Shown: positions 54,682-63,229 of the stretch, piece by piece
Numbering within the stretch: position 1 is the first letter of the stretch
Layout: each line of letters starts with the position of its first letter
Assembly (NCBI RefSeq): GCF_009498525.1
Contig: NZ_QSNT01000001.1
Coordinates: 1,263,083 to 1,327,082, forward strand
DNA: 64,000 nt
Direction: 5' to 3'
Origin: Rhizobium sp. ICMP 5592
GTDB lineage: Bacteria > Pseudomonadota > Alphaproteobacteria > Rhizobiales > Rhizobiaceae
Position numbers and translations under genes: made by a program
The notes under the pieces: model-generated
Seen by the model: only the letters and a program-made list of their open reading frames with translations
The model's database searches: none
What the model was told of the DNA's origin: nothing

Positions 54682-54732
54682 ATGGCCACGGGAACACGAG
54701 CTTCCGCGCGACTACAATGCGGAATCGCATAG
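54682..54732 (+). CDS. Possible 16-residue leader peptide before the LacI regulator
   Basis: ATG at 54682 follows GGGAG by six bases and AAGGAG further back. It encodes MATGTRASARLQCGIA and ends at a TAG 16 bases before the regulator's ATG. It could be a translated upstream ORF that couples to the regulator, or chance. No repeats of a single amino acid are seen. Confidence 0.3.
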   Translation: MATGTRASARLQCGIA

Positions 54733-54748
54733 GGATTTTTCAGGGAAT

Positions 54749-55747
54749 ATGAACGTCAAACCCCAAGCCACGGTCACGCTTGCAGAGGTTGCCGAAGCGG
54801 CCGGGGTGGGCGAAAGCACGGTCTCGCGTGTGCTTCGCAATCATGGTTCGTTTTCCCAGAAGACGCACGACCGGGTCATGGCGGCGGTCGAACGCCTCGG
54901 CTATGTGCCCAACCGTATCGCCGGAGCGCTGGCCTCGGCGGGATCGCGCCTCGTCGCCTTCGTCATCCCGTCGCTTTCCAATATCGTGTTTCCGGATGTG
55001 CTGCGCGGCGCGGGCGGCGTGCTTGAGACAAGTCATTATCAATCGGTTTTCGCGGTAACGGACTACGATCCGGGCAGGGAAGAGGCGATGGTTGCGGCCA
55101 TGCTCGCCTGGCGGCCGTCGGCCGTCATGCTGGCTGGTCTGGAACACAGCGAGGGTACGGCGAAAATGCTGCGCGCGAGCGGTTGCCGCGTGGTGGAACT
55201 GCTCGACCTCGACGGGACGGCGCTGGATCTCGCAGTCGGTTTCTCAAATGCTGCAGCGGCGCGCGCCAGCGCGGAATTCATGCTGCGACGCGGCTATCGC
55301 CGCATCGGCTATGTCGGCCATGATCTGGTGCGCGACACGCGTGCGGGCAAACGTTTCGCAGCGTTTTGCGCCGCGCTGGAAGCAGAAGGCAAGCCGCTGG
55401 TGGGCCGCGAAATTCATGCGGGCGCGTCCTCGGTGGAGGCCGGCCGGCTCGGGCTCGAAAGGCTGCTCGCGCGCGTGCCGGACCTCGACGCCATCTATTT
55501 CTCCAACGACGATATGGCGTTAGGTGGCTATTTTCACTGTATGGCGCGCGGCATCTCCATTCCGTCGCAACTGGCCATTTTCGGCTATAACGGACTGGAT
55601 ATGGCCAGGGTGACGCCGCAGCCATTGTCGACCATCCGCACTCCGCGCGTGGCGGTGGGGCAGGTTGCCGCCCAGCTTGTGCTCGACGACGCGCCATCGC
55701 AAACCATCGATCTTGGCTTTGAGCTGATCGAGGGCGAGACCGCCTAA
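54749..55747 (+). CDS. LacI-family repressor of the threonate operon
   Basis: The 332-residue protein has a LacI helix-turn-helix with hinge (VTLAEVAEAAGVGESTVSRVLRNHGSFSQKTHDRV, residues about 8-42) and a periplasmic-binding-like effector domain with AIYFSNDDMALGGYFHCMARGI. It diverges from the MFS gene and lies beside three palindromes. A tetronate or its phosphate is the likely inducer; this is inferred. CAGGGA lies close before the start. Confidence 0.93.
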   Translation: MNVKPQATVTLAEVAEAAGVGESTVSRVLRNHGSFSQKTHDRVMAAVERLGYVPNRIAGALASAGSRLVAFVIPSLSNIVFPDVLRGAGGVLETSHYQSVFAVTDYDPGREEAMVAAMLAWRPSAVMLAGLEHSEGTAKMLRASGCRVVELLDLDGTALDLAVGFSNAAAARASAEFMLRRGYRRIGYVGHDLVRDTRAGKRFAAFCAALEAEGKPLVGREIHAGASSVEAGRLGLERLLARVPDLDAIYFSNDDMALGGYFHCMARGISIPSQLAIFGYNGLDMARVTPQPLSTIRTPRVAVGQVAAQLVLDDAPSQTIDLGFELIEGETA

Positions 55748-55929
55748 AGGCATGCGGATATAATCCGGGCCGTCTCAAACCACTTCTGACTATCGATAGA
55801 ATCGGCGCGCTCCGTACGTGCCTCCTGTTGGTGCCTATCAAAGGGCACGAGTGCAGTTGCAGCTGCGCACGCAGATTCTGCTCCTCCCGACACTTGACAA
55901 TTCTCAAATTGCGTCGCTGAATACGTAAA

Positions 55930-55965
55930 TCCAGTAAACTGGACAGATGTCCATAATATTGGACA
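55930..55965. promoter_or_regulatory. Cluster of overlapping inverted repeats before the amino-acid ABC operon
   Basis: TCCAGT-AA-ACTGGA (55930-55943), then TGGACA-GA-TGTCCA (55940-55953), then TGTCCA-N6-TGGACA (55948-55965). The same TGGACA unit is read three times in alternating directions. It lies 31 bases before the start of the binding-protein gene. Control by the IclR-type protein encoded downstream is a reasonable inference. Confidence 0.6.
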
Positions 55966-55995
55966 TTAGAAACAACCATCCGACAGGGGAACGTC

Positions 55996-56844
55996 ATGAC
56001 CGTCTCACTCCGCGCCAGCCTGCTTTCGCTGGCCACAGCCTTCCTTATTTCCGCAATGCCCGCCGCCGCGCAGCAGGCCAAAAGCAAGCTCGACGAGGTG
56101 CTCGCCCGTGGCCATCTCGTCATGGGCACCGGCAGCACCAATGCGCCGTGGCACTTCAAGAGCGCCGATGACAAGCTTCAGGGGTTTGACATCGACATGG
56201 GCCGCATCGTCGCCAAGGCGCTGTTCGGCGATCCCGACAAGATCGAGTTCGTCAACCAGTCTTCCGACGCGCGTATCCCGAATATCACCACCGACAAGGT
56301 CGACCTGACCTGCCAGTTCATGACCGTCACGGGCGAACGCGCCCAGCAGATCGCCTTCACCATCCCTTATTATCGCGAGGGCGTCGGGCTGATGCTGAAG
56401 GCCGATGGCAAATATGCGGACTATGCCGCGCTCAAGGCCGCCGGTTCTTCCGTCACGATCTCGGTGCTGCAGAACGTCTACGCCGAGGCGATGGTGCATG
56501 CCGCCCTGCCCGAGGCAACCGTCGACCAGTATGAATCGGTTGATCTCATCTATCAGGCGCTGGAATCCGGTCGCGCTGACGCGGTCGCAACCGACCAGTC
56601 TTCGCTTGCCTGGTACATGACGCAGAACCCGGGCCGCTACAAGGATGCCGGCTACGGCTGGAACCCGCAGACCTATGCCTGCGGCGTCAAGCGCGGTGAC
56701 CAGGACTGGCTGAACTTCGTCAACACCGCCCTGCATGAGGCAATGACCGGCGTCGAGTTCGATTTCTATGCCGCCTCCTACAAGAAGTGGTTCGGCAAGG
56801 ATCTGACACCGCCGCAGATCGGCTTCCCGGTCGAATATAAGTGA
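55996..56844 (+). CDS. Amino-acid-type ABC transporter substrate-binding protein
   Basis: The 282-residue protein has a signal peptide (MTVSLRASLLSLATAFLISA, cleavage after AAA) and an SBP_bac_3 domain: LVMGTGSTNAPWHFKSADDKLQGFDIDMGRIVAKALFG. It binds a polar amino acid or a related compound in the periplasm. AGGGGAACGTC precedes the ATG. It leads a transport operon that ends in RidA and an IclR regulator. The ligand cannot be named; RidA suggests an amino acid that gives reactive enamines. Confidence 0.9.
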   Translation: MTVSLRASLLSLATAFLISAMPAAAQQAKSKLDEVLARGHLVMGTGSTNAPWHFKSADDKLQGFDIDMGRIVAKALFGDPDKIEFVNQSSDARIPNITTDKVDLTCQFMTVTGERAQQIAFTIPYYREGVGLMLKADGKYADYAALKAAGSSVTISVLQNVYAEAMVHAALPEATVDQYESVDLIYQALESGRADAVATDQSSLAWYMTQNPGRYKDAGYGWNPQTYACGVKRGDQDWLNFVNTALHEAMTGVEFDFYAASYKKWFGKDLTPPQIGFPVEYK

Positions 56845-56852
56845 TGTCGTCG

Positions 56853-56877
56853 AGGACGGAAGGTTGCCTTCCGTCCT
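56853..56877 (+). terminator. Perfect hairpin between binding-protein and permease genes
   Basis: Eleven-base arms AGGACGGAAGG and CCTTCCGTCCT enclose TTG, eight bases after the stop. TTCC follows rather than a T-run. As with the arabinoside operon it would favour binding-protein message over the rest. Confidence 0.7.
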
Positions 56878-56906
56878 TTCCTCACCCTTGATTGCAGGAT
56901 TGCGCC

Positions 56907-57569
56907 ATGGGTTATACGCTGAATTTCGCCGCCGTCTGGCGCAGCTTCGACCAGCTTCTCGAAGGTCTGCTGCTGAGCCTTGGCCTGGCTTTTATTTCCA
57001 TCCTGATCGGCGCCCTGATCGGCCTGCTCGTCGCCTTCGCCCTGACGGCGAAAAGCGGTTGGGTCCGGCGGCCCGCAGCACTTTACGTGACGATCATCCG
57101 CAATCTGCCGATCCTCGTGCTGGTGCTCTTCGCCTATTTCGCCCTACCGCAGATGGGCTTCCGCATCGGCAAGGTGCAAAGCTTCATCGCTGTGCTGTCG
57201 ATCTATTCGGGTGCCTATCTGGCCGAGGTGTTTCGTGCCGGCCTGCTGTCCATTCCGAAGGGACTGTCTGAGGCCGGCCTCGCCATCGGCCTGACACCGA
57301 TGCAGATCCGCGTCTCGATCATCGCGCCGCTGATGTTCCGCAATGTGTTGCCCTCGCTTTCCTCGACGGTGATCTCGCTCTTTAAGGATACGTCTCTTGC
57401 GGCGGCGATTGCCGTGCCGGAGCTGACCTTCGAGGCGCGCAAGATCAATGTCGAGAGCTTTCGCGTCATCGAGACATGGCTCGTCACCTCCGGCCTCTAC
57501 GTTTTCACCTGTGTCGTGCTGGCCGCGCTGATGCGCGTCGTCGAGCGCCGCCTTGCCGTTCCGAGGTGA
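56907..57569 (+). CDS. Amino-acid ABC transporter permease, first subunit
   Basis: The 220-residue HisM/GlnP-type permease has about five membrane segments and the coupling loop EAGLAIGLTPMQIRVSIIAPLMFRNVLPSLSS. I chose the ATG at 56907 (MGYTLNFAAVW), eight bases after AGGAT; a frame from 56892 adds five residues. It pairs with the next permease, which starts four bases after its stop. Confidence 0.92.
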   Translation: MGYTLNFAAVWRSFDQLLEGLLLSLGLAFISILIGALIGLLVAFALTAKSGWVRRPAALYVTIIRNLPILVLVLFAYFALPQMGFRIGKVQSFIAVLSIYSGAYLAEVFRAGLLSIPKGLSEAGLAIGLTPMQIRVSIIAPLMFRNVLPSLSSTVISLFKDTSLAAAIAVPELTFEARKINVESFRVIETWLVTSGLYVFTCVVLAALMRVVERRLAVPR

Positions 57570-57573
57570 TGTC

Positions 57574-58239
57574 ATGACCGATTTTATCGCCTTTCTCGAT
57601 CAGCTCTGGATCGCACGTCTCGCCATTCTCAAGGGGCTTGGCTTAACCGTGTCCATCTCGCTGCTTGCGATCGTCGTCGGCTCGCTGCTCGGTGTTCTCG
57701 TCGGGCTTTGCCTCGTCTACGGCAATCCGGTGCTGCGCTTTTTCGTGCGGGCCTATACGGACTTCATCCGGGGAACGCCGGTCCTGGTTCTGGTTCTGGC
57801 CAGCTACTATGTCCTGTCGACCATCGGGATCGATCTCGGCCCGTTCCAGGCCGGTATCTTCGCGCTCGCAGTTTTCTGCTCGTCGCATGTCGGCGAGATT
57901 GTGCGCGGCGGGTTGCAGGCTATTCCGAAGGGGCAGACCGAAGCGGCGAAGGCGATCGGGCTCACCTTCCGCCAGACCTTTGCCTATGTGCTCTGGCCGC
58001 AGGCGCTGCGCCAGTTCCTGCCAGCCTGGGTGAATACCGCGGCCGAGATGGTCAAGGCCTCGACGCTGCTGTCCGTCATCGGCGTCGCCGAGCTGCTGCT
58101 GCGCATGCAGGAAATCATTTCGCGTAATTTCATGAGCCTCCAGTTCTATTTCTTCGCGGGGCTTTTGTACTTCGTCATCAATTACGGCATCGAGCGTCTC
58201 GGCAAATATGTCGAGCGCAAGACCGCCGTTCCGTCGTGA
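57574..58239 (+). CDS. Amino-acid ABC transporter permease, second subunit
   Basis: A 221-residue permease ([21 protein letters not shown]) with about five membrane segments and the coupling loop [32 protein letters not shown]. The start at 57574 has GAGGTGAT upstream within the end of the gene before; the track frame from 57553 is not needed. With its partner it makes the channel of the importer. Confidence 0.92.
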   Translation: MTDFIAFLDQLWIARLAILKGLGLTVSISLLAIVVGSLLGVLVGLCLVYGNPVLRFFVRAYTDFIRGTPVLVLVLASYYVLSTIGIDLGPFQAGIFALAVFCSSHVGEIVRGGLQAIPKGQTEAAKAIGLTFRQTFAYVLWPQALRQFLPAWVNTAAEMVKASTLLSVIGVAELLLRMQEIISRNFMSLQFYFFAGLLYFVINYGIERLGKYVERKTAVPS

Positions 58240-58252
58240 GGGCTCGATCATC

Positions 58253-59023
58253 ATGAGCAAGATACTTCTCGAAATACAAGGGCTGCGTAAGCAATACGGC
58301 CCGCTCGAGGTGCTGAAGGGCGTCGACTGCACCATGCAGGAGGGCGAGGTCATCTCGATCATCGGCTCTTCCGGCTCGGGCAAGACGACGATGCTCCGCT
58401 GCATCAACATGCTCGAGGAATTCCAGGGCGGGCGGATCCTGCTCGAAGGCGAGCCGATCGGCTACGACGATGCCGGTGGCGCGCGTCGGCGCAAGAGCGA
58501 GAAGGACATCGCCCGCCAGCGGGCGCTGACCGGCATGGCCTTCCAGCAGTTCAATCTCTTTCCGCATATGACGGCTGCCCGCAACGTCATGCTGGGGCTC
58601 ATCAAGGTCAAGAAGATGCACCGCGATGAGGCGCGTGCGGTTGCAGAAAAATGGCTCGACCGCGTGGGCCTGGCTTCCCGTGCCGATCATTATCCGGGCC
58701 AGCTTTCCGGGGGGCAGCAGCAGCGCGTGGCGATCGCCCGCGCCATTGCCATGACCCCTCGGCTGATGCTCTTCGACGAGGTGACCTCGGCGCTCGACCC
58801 CGAACTGGTGGGTGAGGTGCTGCAGGTTATCAAGGGACTTGCCGCCGATGGCATGAGCATGCTGCTCGTCACCCATGAGATGCGCTTTGCCTACGAAGTC
58901 TCGTCGCGAGTCATCTTCATGAACCAGGGCCTTATCGGCGAGGAGGGCGATCCGAAGGAGATGTTCGTCAAGCCGAAGACCGAGCGGCTGGCCGAATTCC
59001 TGAAGACGTCCAGCTTCAATTGA
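58253..59023 (+). CDS. Amino-acid ABC transporter ATP-binding protein
   Basis: The 256-residue ATPase of the GlnQ/HisP type has Walker [17 protein letters not shown], the Q-loop in [18 protein letters not shown], the signature [17 protein letters not shown] and Walker [18 protein letters not shown] chose the ATG at 58253 ([16 protein letters not shown]), after GAGGG; the longer frame overlaps the permease. It powers the importer of this operon. Confidence 0.94.
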   Translation: MSKILLEIQGLRKQYGPLEVLKGVDCTMQEGEVISIIGSSGSGKTTMLRCINMLEEFQGGRILLEGEPIGYDDAGGARRRKSEKDIARQRALTGMAFQQFNLFPHMTAARNVMLGLIKVKKMHRDEARAVAEKWLDRVGLASRADHYPGQLSGGQQQRVAIARAIAMTPRLMLFDEVTSALDPELVGEVLQVIKGLAADGMSMLLVTHEMRFAYEVSSRVIFMNQGLIGEEGDPKEMFVKPKTERLAEFLKTSSFN

Positions 59024-59086
59024 ACGACAGGCAGCCTTAGCGCCGCCTGCTGACATGTAAAATCCAGAAGAAAAGAGAGATGTCAT

Positions 59087-59476
59087 ATGACTATCAAGCG
59101 TTACGGTGCCGGCGAAACCGGAGCCGGCGGGCAAGCCCTGCCATTTGCCCGTGCGGTCGAAGCCAATGGCTGGCTGCATGTTTCCGGCCAGGTTGCGATG
59201 GAAAAAGGTGAGATCGTCGGCGGCGGTATTATCGCGGAAACCCGTAAGGCGATCGAAAACCTGATCGCCATCCTGCACGAAGCCGGCTATGGCATTGAGG
59301 ATGTGGTTCGCGTCGGCGTGTGGCTTGACGATCCCCGCGACTTCTGGAGCTTCAACGGCGTCTATGCGGAGTATTTCGGCAAGAACCCGCCGGCGCGCGC
59401 TTGTGTTCAGTCCCGGATGATGGTCGATTGCAAGGTGGAAGTCGATTGCGTTGCCTATCGCGCCGATAGAGGTTGA
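59087..59476 (+). CDS. RidA-family enamine/imine deaminase
   Basis: RidA proteins hydrolyse reactive enamines and imines made by PLP enzymes acting on amino acids. The 129-residue protein has the family end ARACVQSRMMVDCKVEVDCVAYRADR, with the catalytic Arg near residue 109 and the Glu near 117, so it should be active. Sitting between an amino-acid importer and its regulator it probably helps process the imported compound. The PLP enzyme itself is not in the window. Confidence 0.92.
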   Translation: MTIKRYGAGETGAGGQALPFARAVEANGWLHVSGQVAMEKGEIVGGGIIAETRKAIENLIAILHEAGYGIEDVVRVGVWLDDPRDFWSFNGVYAEYFGKNPPARACVQSRMMVDCKVEVDCVAYRADRG

Positions 59477-59484
59477 GTTGTTGG

Positions 59485-59507
59485 GGCGCGACTGTAACGG
59501 TCGCGCC
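59485..59507 (+). terminator. Hairpin between ridA-like and iclR-type genes
   Basis: Eight-base arms GGCGCGAC and GTCGCGCC enclose seven bases, eight bases after the RidA stop. TATTCC follows, a poor U-tract. It probably ends most of the transport message before the regulator. Confidence 0.55.
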
Positions 59508-59533
59508 TATTCCCCGGAAATGGAGCATGTTTG

Positions 59534-60349
59534 ATGGCTGAAGGCCCAGACGATATCGTATCGCGACGGACGCGCGGCCTTGATCGTGCCTTTGAAATTC
59601 TCGAGTTTCTGCGCACCAGGCGTCAGCCGATGCGGCCGAACGAAATCGCGGTCGAGATCGGCGCACCGCGCTCGTCGATCTACGAACTCGTCAATCTTCT
59701 CCTGCGCCACGGCATGCTGGATTACCAGGGCGGCGACGGTCGGGTGTTCCTTGGCCGCAAGCTCTATTTCCTCGGCACGGCCTATGCGGATCAGTTCGAC
59801 CTAATGCGCGAGTCCGACACCCTGTTGACCCGGCTTGCTGAGGAGACGCGCGAAACGGCGCAGATGTGCATGCTGGAAGGCAACAAATACACGGTCGCGA
59901 TGATGCGCGAGGGCATCCGTCCGTTCCGCATTTCTTCGAATGTCGGCGAGCTTGTTTCAATTCCGTGGACGGCATCCGGCCGTCTGCTGGTTTCCCACCT
60001 CAGCGACGCCGAGATACTCGATTTCATCCCGCCGGAGGACTTTGTCCTGCCGAGCGGCAAGCAGCTCGACCCGAGCCGTTTCATCGGCGAAGTTCGTCAG
60101 GCGTCGATCGACGGCTATTTCACCTTCAATAGCGAGGTGGAAAACTTCACCCATTGTTTTGCCGCGCCGATCAAGCAGGAAGACGGGCGATGCATTGCCA
60201 CGCTTTGCCTGGTGGCACCGAAAGAGGATGGCTTGAGAAACCGGGAAAGCTATCTCGACAGCCTGCTTCGCGCCGTGGACGAGATTTCGGAGCGGTTGGG
60301 CTTCAATGCTTCTGACCGCGCCAGCGTGAGACAAGGTCGCTCGTCCTGA
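59534..60349 (+). CDS. IclR-family transcriptional regulator
   Basis: The 271-residue protein has an N-terminal winged helix (GLDRAFEILEFLRTRRQPMRPNEIAVEIGAPRSSIYELVNLLLRHGML) and an IclR effector domain with DFIPPEDFVLPSGK and YFTFNSEVENFTHCFAAPIKQ. It is likely to control the importer operon through the repeats at 55930-55965. I start it at the ATG at 59534; a TTG three bases earlier also exists. GGAG lies nine bases before. Confidence 0.9.
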   Translation: MAEGPDDIVSRRTRGLDRAFEILEFLRTRRQPMRPNEIAVEIGAPRSSIYELVNLLLRHGMLDYQGGDGRVFLGRKLYFLGTAYADQFDLMRESDTLLTRLAEETRETAQMCMLEGNKYTVAMMREGIRPFRISSNVGELVSIPWTASGRLLVSHLSDAEILDFIPPEDFVLPSGKQLDPSRFIGEVRQASIDGYFTFNSEVENFTHCFAAPIKQEDGRCIATLCLVAPKEDGLRNRESYLDSLLRAVDEISERLGFNASDRASVRQGRSS

Positions 60350-60482
60350 GCAAAAGCGCAGACCCGGACGCGTCGACAACATTTCTTTGCAATTCGCCTG
60401 CTCTCGGCCACTTTTCGGCAAAAGGGGTGCCGCAATTGTGGTGTGAACTCTCGCCCTAGACAAATGTCGAATGGAGAGAGCA

Positions 60483-61097
60483 ATGAGCATGCAGCAAACC
60501 AAAGTGCCTGGTGCCGCAGGCGAACTGGCCCGAAAAGTTGGCGTCGGCCTCTTCGTCTGCGGAGTGACGGTTGCGGGACTTTATGCGGTTGCCCGCACGG
60601 AGGCGGAAGCGCCGTTGATGTCGTCGGTCGATGTCACTGGACGCGGCGCGATTGAAGTTGCCGATGCCAGGAATTTTGCGACGGCGAACGATCTTCAGTC
60701 GGCAATCGACGCGAGCCCGGCCGTGCTGCCAACGCCGGCCTTCAGACCGGCGACCGCTAACAAGTCGGCTGCTACGAGAGCGACCACGCCGGTCAAGCGG
60801 GTTGTAGCCCACGCGAAGGTTACGAGTGTCAAAACCGTCGCTTCTTCGGATGTTACGAAGTTCGATCGTTGCATGCCGCAATGCGATACGCGCGATCCGA
60901 TGATCGTCGGATATTCCGAGGCGGATCAGCCTCCGCAGGATCTGCAGCAGCAGGCGCTTTATGTGCCCGAGCCGCCTGAGGATCGCTCACCCGTGCATGG
61001 TGTCCGCTATATCCTGAGCCGCGCCGCGGCAGCCCCGGCCTTTGCCATCCGGAAAGGCCGCGATGCGATTGACGGCGTGCGCCAACTGGAGTGGTAA
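60483..61097 (+). CDS. Membrane-anchored or exported protein of unknown function
   Basis: The 204-residue protein begins MSMQQTKVPGAAGELARKV and has one membrane segment at GLFVCGVTVAGLYAVART (residues about 22-39). The rest is Ala/Pro/Thr-rich and likely disordered, with ATRATTPVKRVVAHAKVTSVK. A CMPQCDTRDPM stretch holds two cysteines. A GGAGAGAG ribosome site supports the start at 60483. I do not recognise the family. It stands alone, convergent to the aldolase gene. Confidence 0.7.
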   Translation: MSMQQTKVPGAAGELARKVGVGLFVCGVTVAGLYAVARTEAEAPLMSSVDVTGRGAIEVADARNFATANDLQSAIDASPAVLPTPAFRPATANKSAATRATTPVKRVVAHAKVTSVKTVASSDVTKFDRCMPQCDTRDPMIVGYSEADQPPQDLQQQALYVPEPPEDRSPVHGVRYILSRAAAAPAFAIRKGRDAIDGVRQLEW

Positions 61098-61155
61098 GGC
61101 CGCCAGCAACACGGCCTCATAACCTGGTTCGCTGAAAAGATCCGGACGGAAGCGG

Positions 61156-61851
61156 TCAGGCTCGCTTGGGCCGCGCGATGTCATTGACGCCGTCGAGATC
61201 CGGCGCCTGGCCATAGCTCATATTCTTCATTTGCTGCAGCACGCGCGCCATCTCCTCATCCGGCAGGACCGGCGGTTCGCCGAGCGTCAGGGCCTGCACG
61301 TAGAGCCGCGAGAGCGTCTCGACCTCGATGGCGAGCGCCAGTGCTGACGGCAACGTCTTGCCTAGCGAGATCTGGCCATGCTGGCCGAGCAGGCAGGCGA
61401 GGCGATCCCGAAGTGCTTCCAGCGCATTGTCGGACAAAGCCTGCGTGCCGAATGTCGCGTATTTCGCGCAGCGGATCGTGGTGCCGCCGGCAACACCCGT
61501 CATGTAATGAAAGCTCGGGATCGTCTTGTGATGGCAGGCGAGCGTCGTCGCGTAGACCGAATGGCAATGCAGCACGACGTCGATGTCGTCGCGCGCGGCG
61601 AGGATATCGCGATGGAAGCGCCACTCGGACGACGGCCGGCGACGGCCTTCATAGGTGCCGTCGAAATTCATCTGCACGAGATCGTCGGGTTGCATCTCGT
61701 CATAAGGCAGAGAAGTCGGCGTGATCAGAAAGCCGTGGGGGTTGCGGATCGAGACATTTCCGGCTGTTCCCTGATTGATGCCGCTGGCATTCATCTTGCG
61801 GCAGGTTTCAACCATGGCCTCCCTTTGGCGGCGATCGTCATAGTCCATCAT
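61156..61851 (-). CDS. Class II aldolase/adducin-family protein of a sugar cluster
   Basis: The 231-residue protein has the zinc site of class II sugar-phosphate aldolases: the Glu in RPSSEWRFHRD, two His in VVLHCHSVYATTLACHH, and the third His in LLGQHGQISLG. It most likely cleaves a phosphorylated ketose, such as L-fuculose- or L-rhamnulose-1-phosphate, made by the kinase upstream. GGAGG precedes the ATG at 61851, which lies 14 bases inside the end of the kinase gene. The exact substrate is not known. Confidence 0.85.
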   Translation of the reverse strand: MMDYDDRRQREAMVETCRKMNASGINQGTAGNVSIRNPHGFLITPTSLPYDEMQPDDLVQMNFDGTYEGRRRPSSEWRFHRDILAARDDIDVVLHCHSVYATTLACHHKTIPSFHYMTGVAGGTTIRCAKYATFGTQALSDNALEALRDRLACLLGQHGQISLGKTLPSALALAIEVETLSRLYVQALTLGEPPVLPDEEMARVLQQMKNMSYGQAPDLDGVNDIARPKRA

Positions 61852-63229
61852 CTTGTCCTCCAGTTTGGGCCGCGCGCAGCCAATGCTCGCGGTATTCATC
61901 AAGGGCGGGGTGCAAAAAGGGTGTTGCCATTTTCAGGCTCAAAGGTGCTGGTGCCTGCCGTGCCTCATGGGACGCAAGCAGGGCGGCGCCCGTGGCGGTT
62001 CCATATTGGTCGGCGTTGACGAAGACGCGGCGGTCCGGATTGAGCGCGGCGATTAGCGCACCGTAGAGCGGATCGCGAGCGAATGAGCCATCCAGAATCA
62101 CTGTGGACGTCTGGACAAGCTGAAGACATCTGTCCGTCAGAAGAGCAGTGTAAAGCAAGGCGAGCGCATGGCGCAGGTCCCGTTGGTTCGCGAGAGGACC
62201 TGTAAGGCGACCTTTTCGCGATGTCCCCGGAAACAGGCCGTCATCGCCGCCGAAGGAGGGGAGCGCCATGGTGCGCGTCTCGATCAGGCGCGCAAGGTTG
62301 TCCGCGTTCGTCGGACGATCATCGTCCCTGGCCACCATGGCAAACTCCCGGCCGCCCATGGTCAGCATGCCGGGAAGGGGCTTGGCCTCGATATCGGCAT
62401 TGCAGCAGAGGCCGGCACCTTCGATATCGAAGTCAGGGCCGGAGCGGTCGCTGATCGCCACGATCCAGGTGCCGGTGGAGACGACGGTGACATCACTGAG
62501 ACCGGCTGCCTGGTACTGATAGAAGTTCGCGGAGGAATCATGGATGCCGCACAGGATCGCCGTTGTCGGCTTCAATCCCGTCCGTCTGGAAATCTCCGGC
62601 TTGATGTCGGCAAGCCTTGACCAGGCCGGCCGTAACGGCGGGATCAGTCGTTGCCAGTTTCTCTCTTCGATCAGCCTCGCCGGTCTGGCGTCCGCCGAGC
62701 ACCACAGATGCGATTGTGCCGCCAGGCTCGTCACTTCAGAGGCGGCAACGCCCGACAGCCGCCAGGCCCAATATTGTGGAGTGGCGAGAAAATGCCGCGC
62801 TCGCGCGAAGGCATCCGGCCAGCCGCGCTCCAGCCAGAGCATCTGTCGCGCCAGATGGGCGGCGCCCAGCATGACCGCGCTGCCCCGCTCGCGAAACGAT
62901 CCCGCGATCTCTCGATATTCCCGGTCGATCTCCGCCGGGACTGCCTGTTCGTAGTCGATCATCGGCATAGCCGGCCCTTCGTCATTGACCAACACCCCGC
63001 CGGAGCCATGTGCGGTGCAGACGATGGCGGTGATGCCGCGGCGGCTTGCCAATGTGGCGAGCCCGTCGAGCAGCCAGGCTTCGATGGCTGCAAGGTCATG
63101 ATGACGGTAGGGTGGGCCGCCATGGACGGCATTGGGTGTCGATAATGTCTCGATCAGCCTACCAGCCTCGTCGGTGACCGAGAGCTTGATGTTCGTCTTG
63201 CCGATATCGAAAACGGCGATGGTTCTCAT
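61838..63229 (-). CDS. FGGY-family carbohydrate kinase
   Basis: The 463-residue kinase has the phosphate-binding opening AVFDIGKTNIKLSVTDEAG and the adenosine-side motif VVSTGTWIVAISDRSG, with the substrate-site Asp in GIHDSSANFYQY. FGGY kinases act on sugars and polyols. It overlaps the permease gene by four bases at its start and the aldolase gene by 14 bases at its end, so the three are one unit. Fuculo- or rhamnulokinase-type action is likely from the aldolase partner; the substrate is inferred. Confidence 0.88.
   Translation of the reverse strand: MRTIAVFDIGKTNIKLSVTDEAGRLIETLSTPNAVHGGPPYRHHDLAAIEAWLLDGLATLASRRGITAIVCTAHGSGGVLVNDEGPAMPMIDYEQAVPAEIDREYREIAGSFRERGSAVMLGAAHLARQMLWLERGWPDAFARARHFLATPQYWAWRLSGVAASEVTSLAAQSHLWCSADARPARLIEERNWQRLIPPLRPAWSRLADIKPEISRRTGLKPTTAILCGIHDSSANFYQYQAAGLSDVTVVSTGTWIVAISDRSGPDFDIEGAGLCCNADIEAKPLPGMLTMGGREFAMVARDDDRPTNADNLARLIETRTMALPSFGGDDGLFPGTSRKGRLTGPLANQRDLRHALALLYTALLTDRCLQLVQTSTVILDGSFARDPLYGALIAALNPDRRVFVNADQYGTATGAALLASHEARQAPAPLSLKMATPFLHPALDEYREHWLRAAQTGGQDDGL

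Noticed and set aside
54513..54689. 59-residue extension of the MFS transporter
   Set aside because: It would translate through two palindromic operators, and the ATG at 54512 has a perfect ribosome site.
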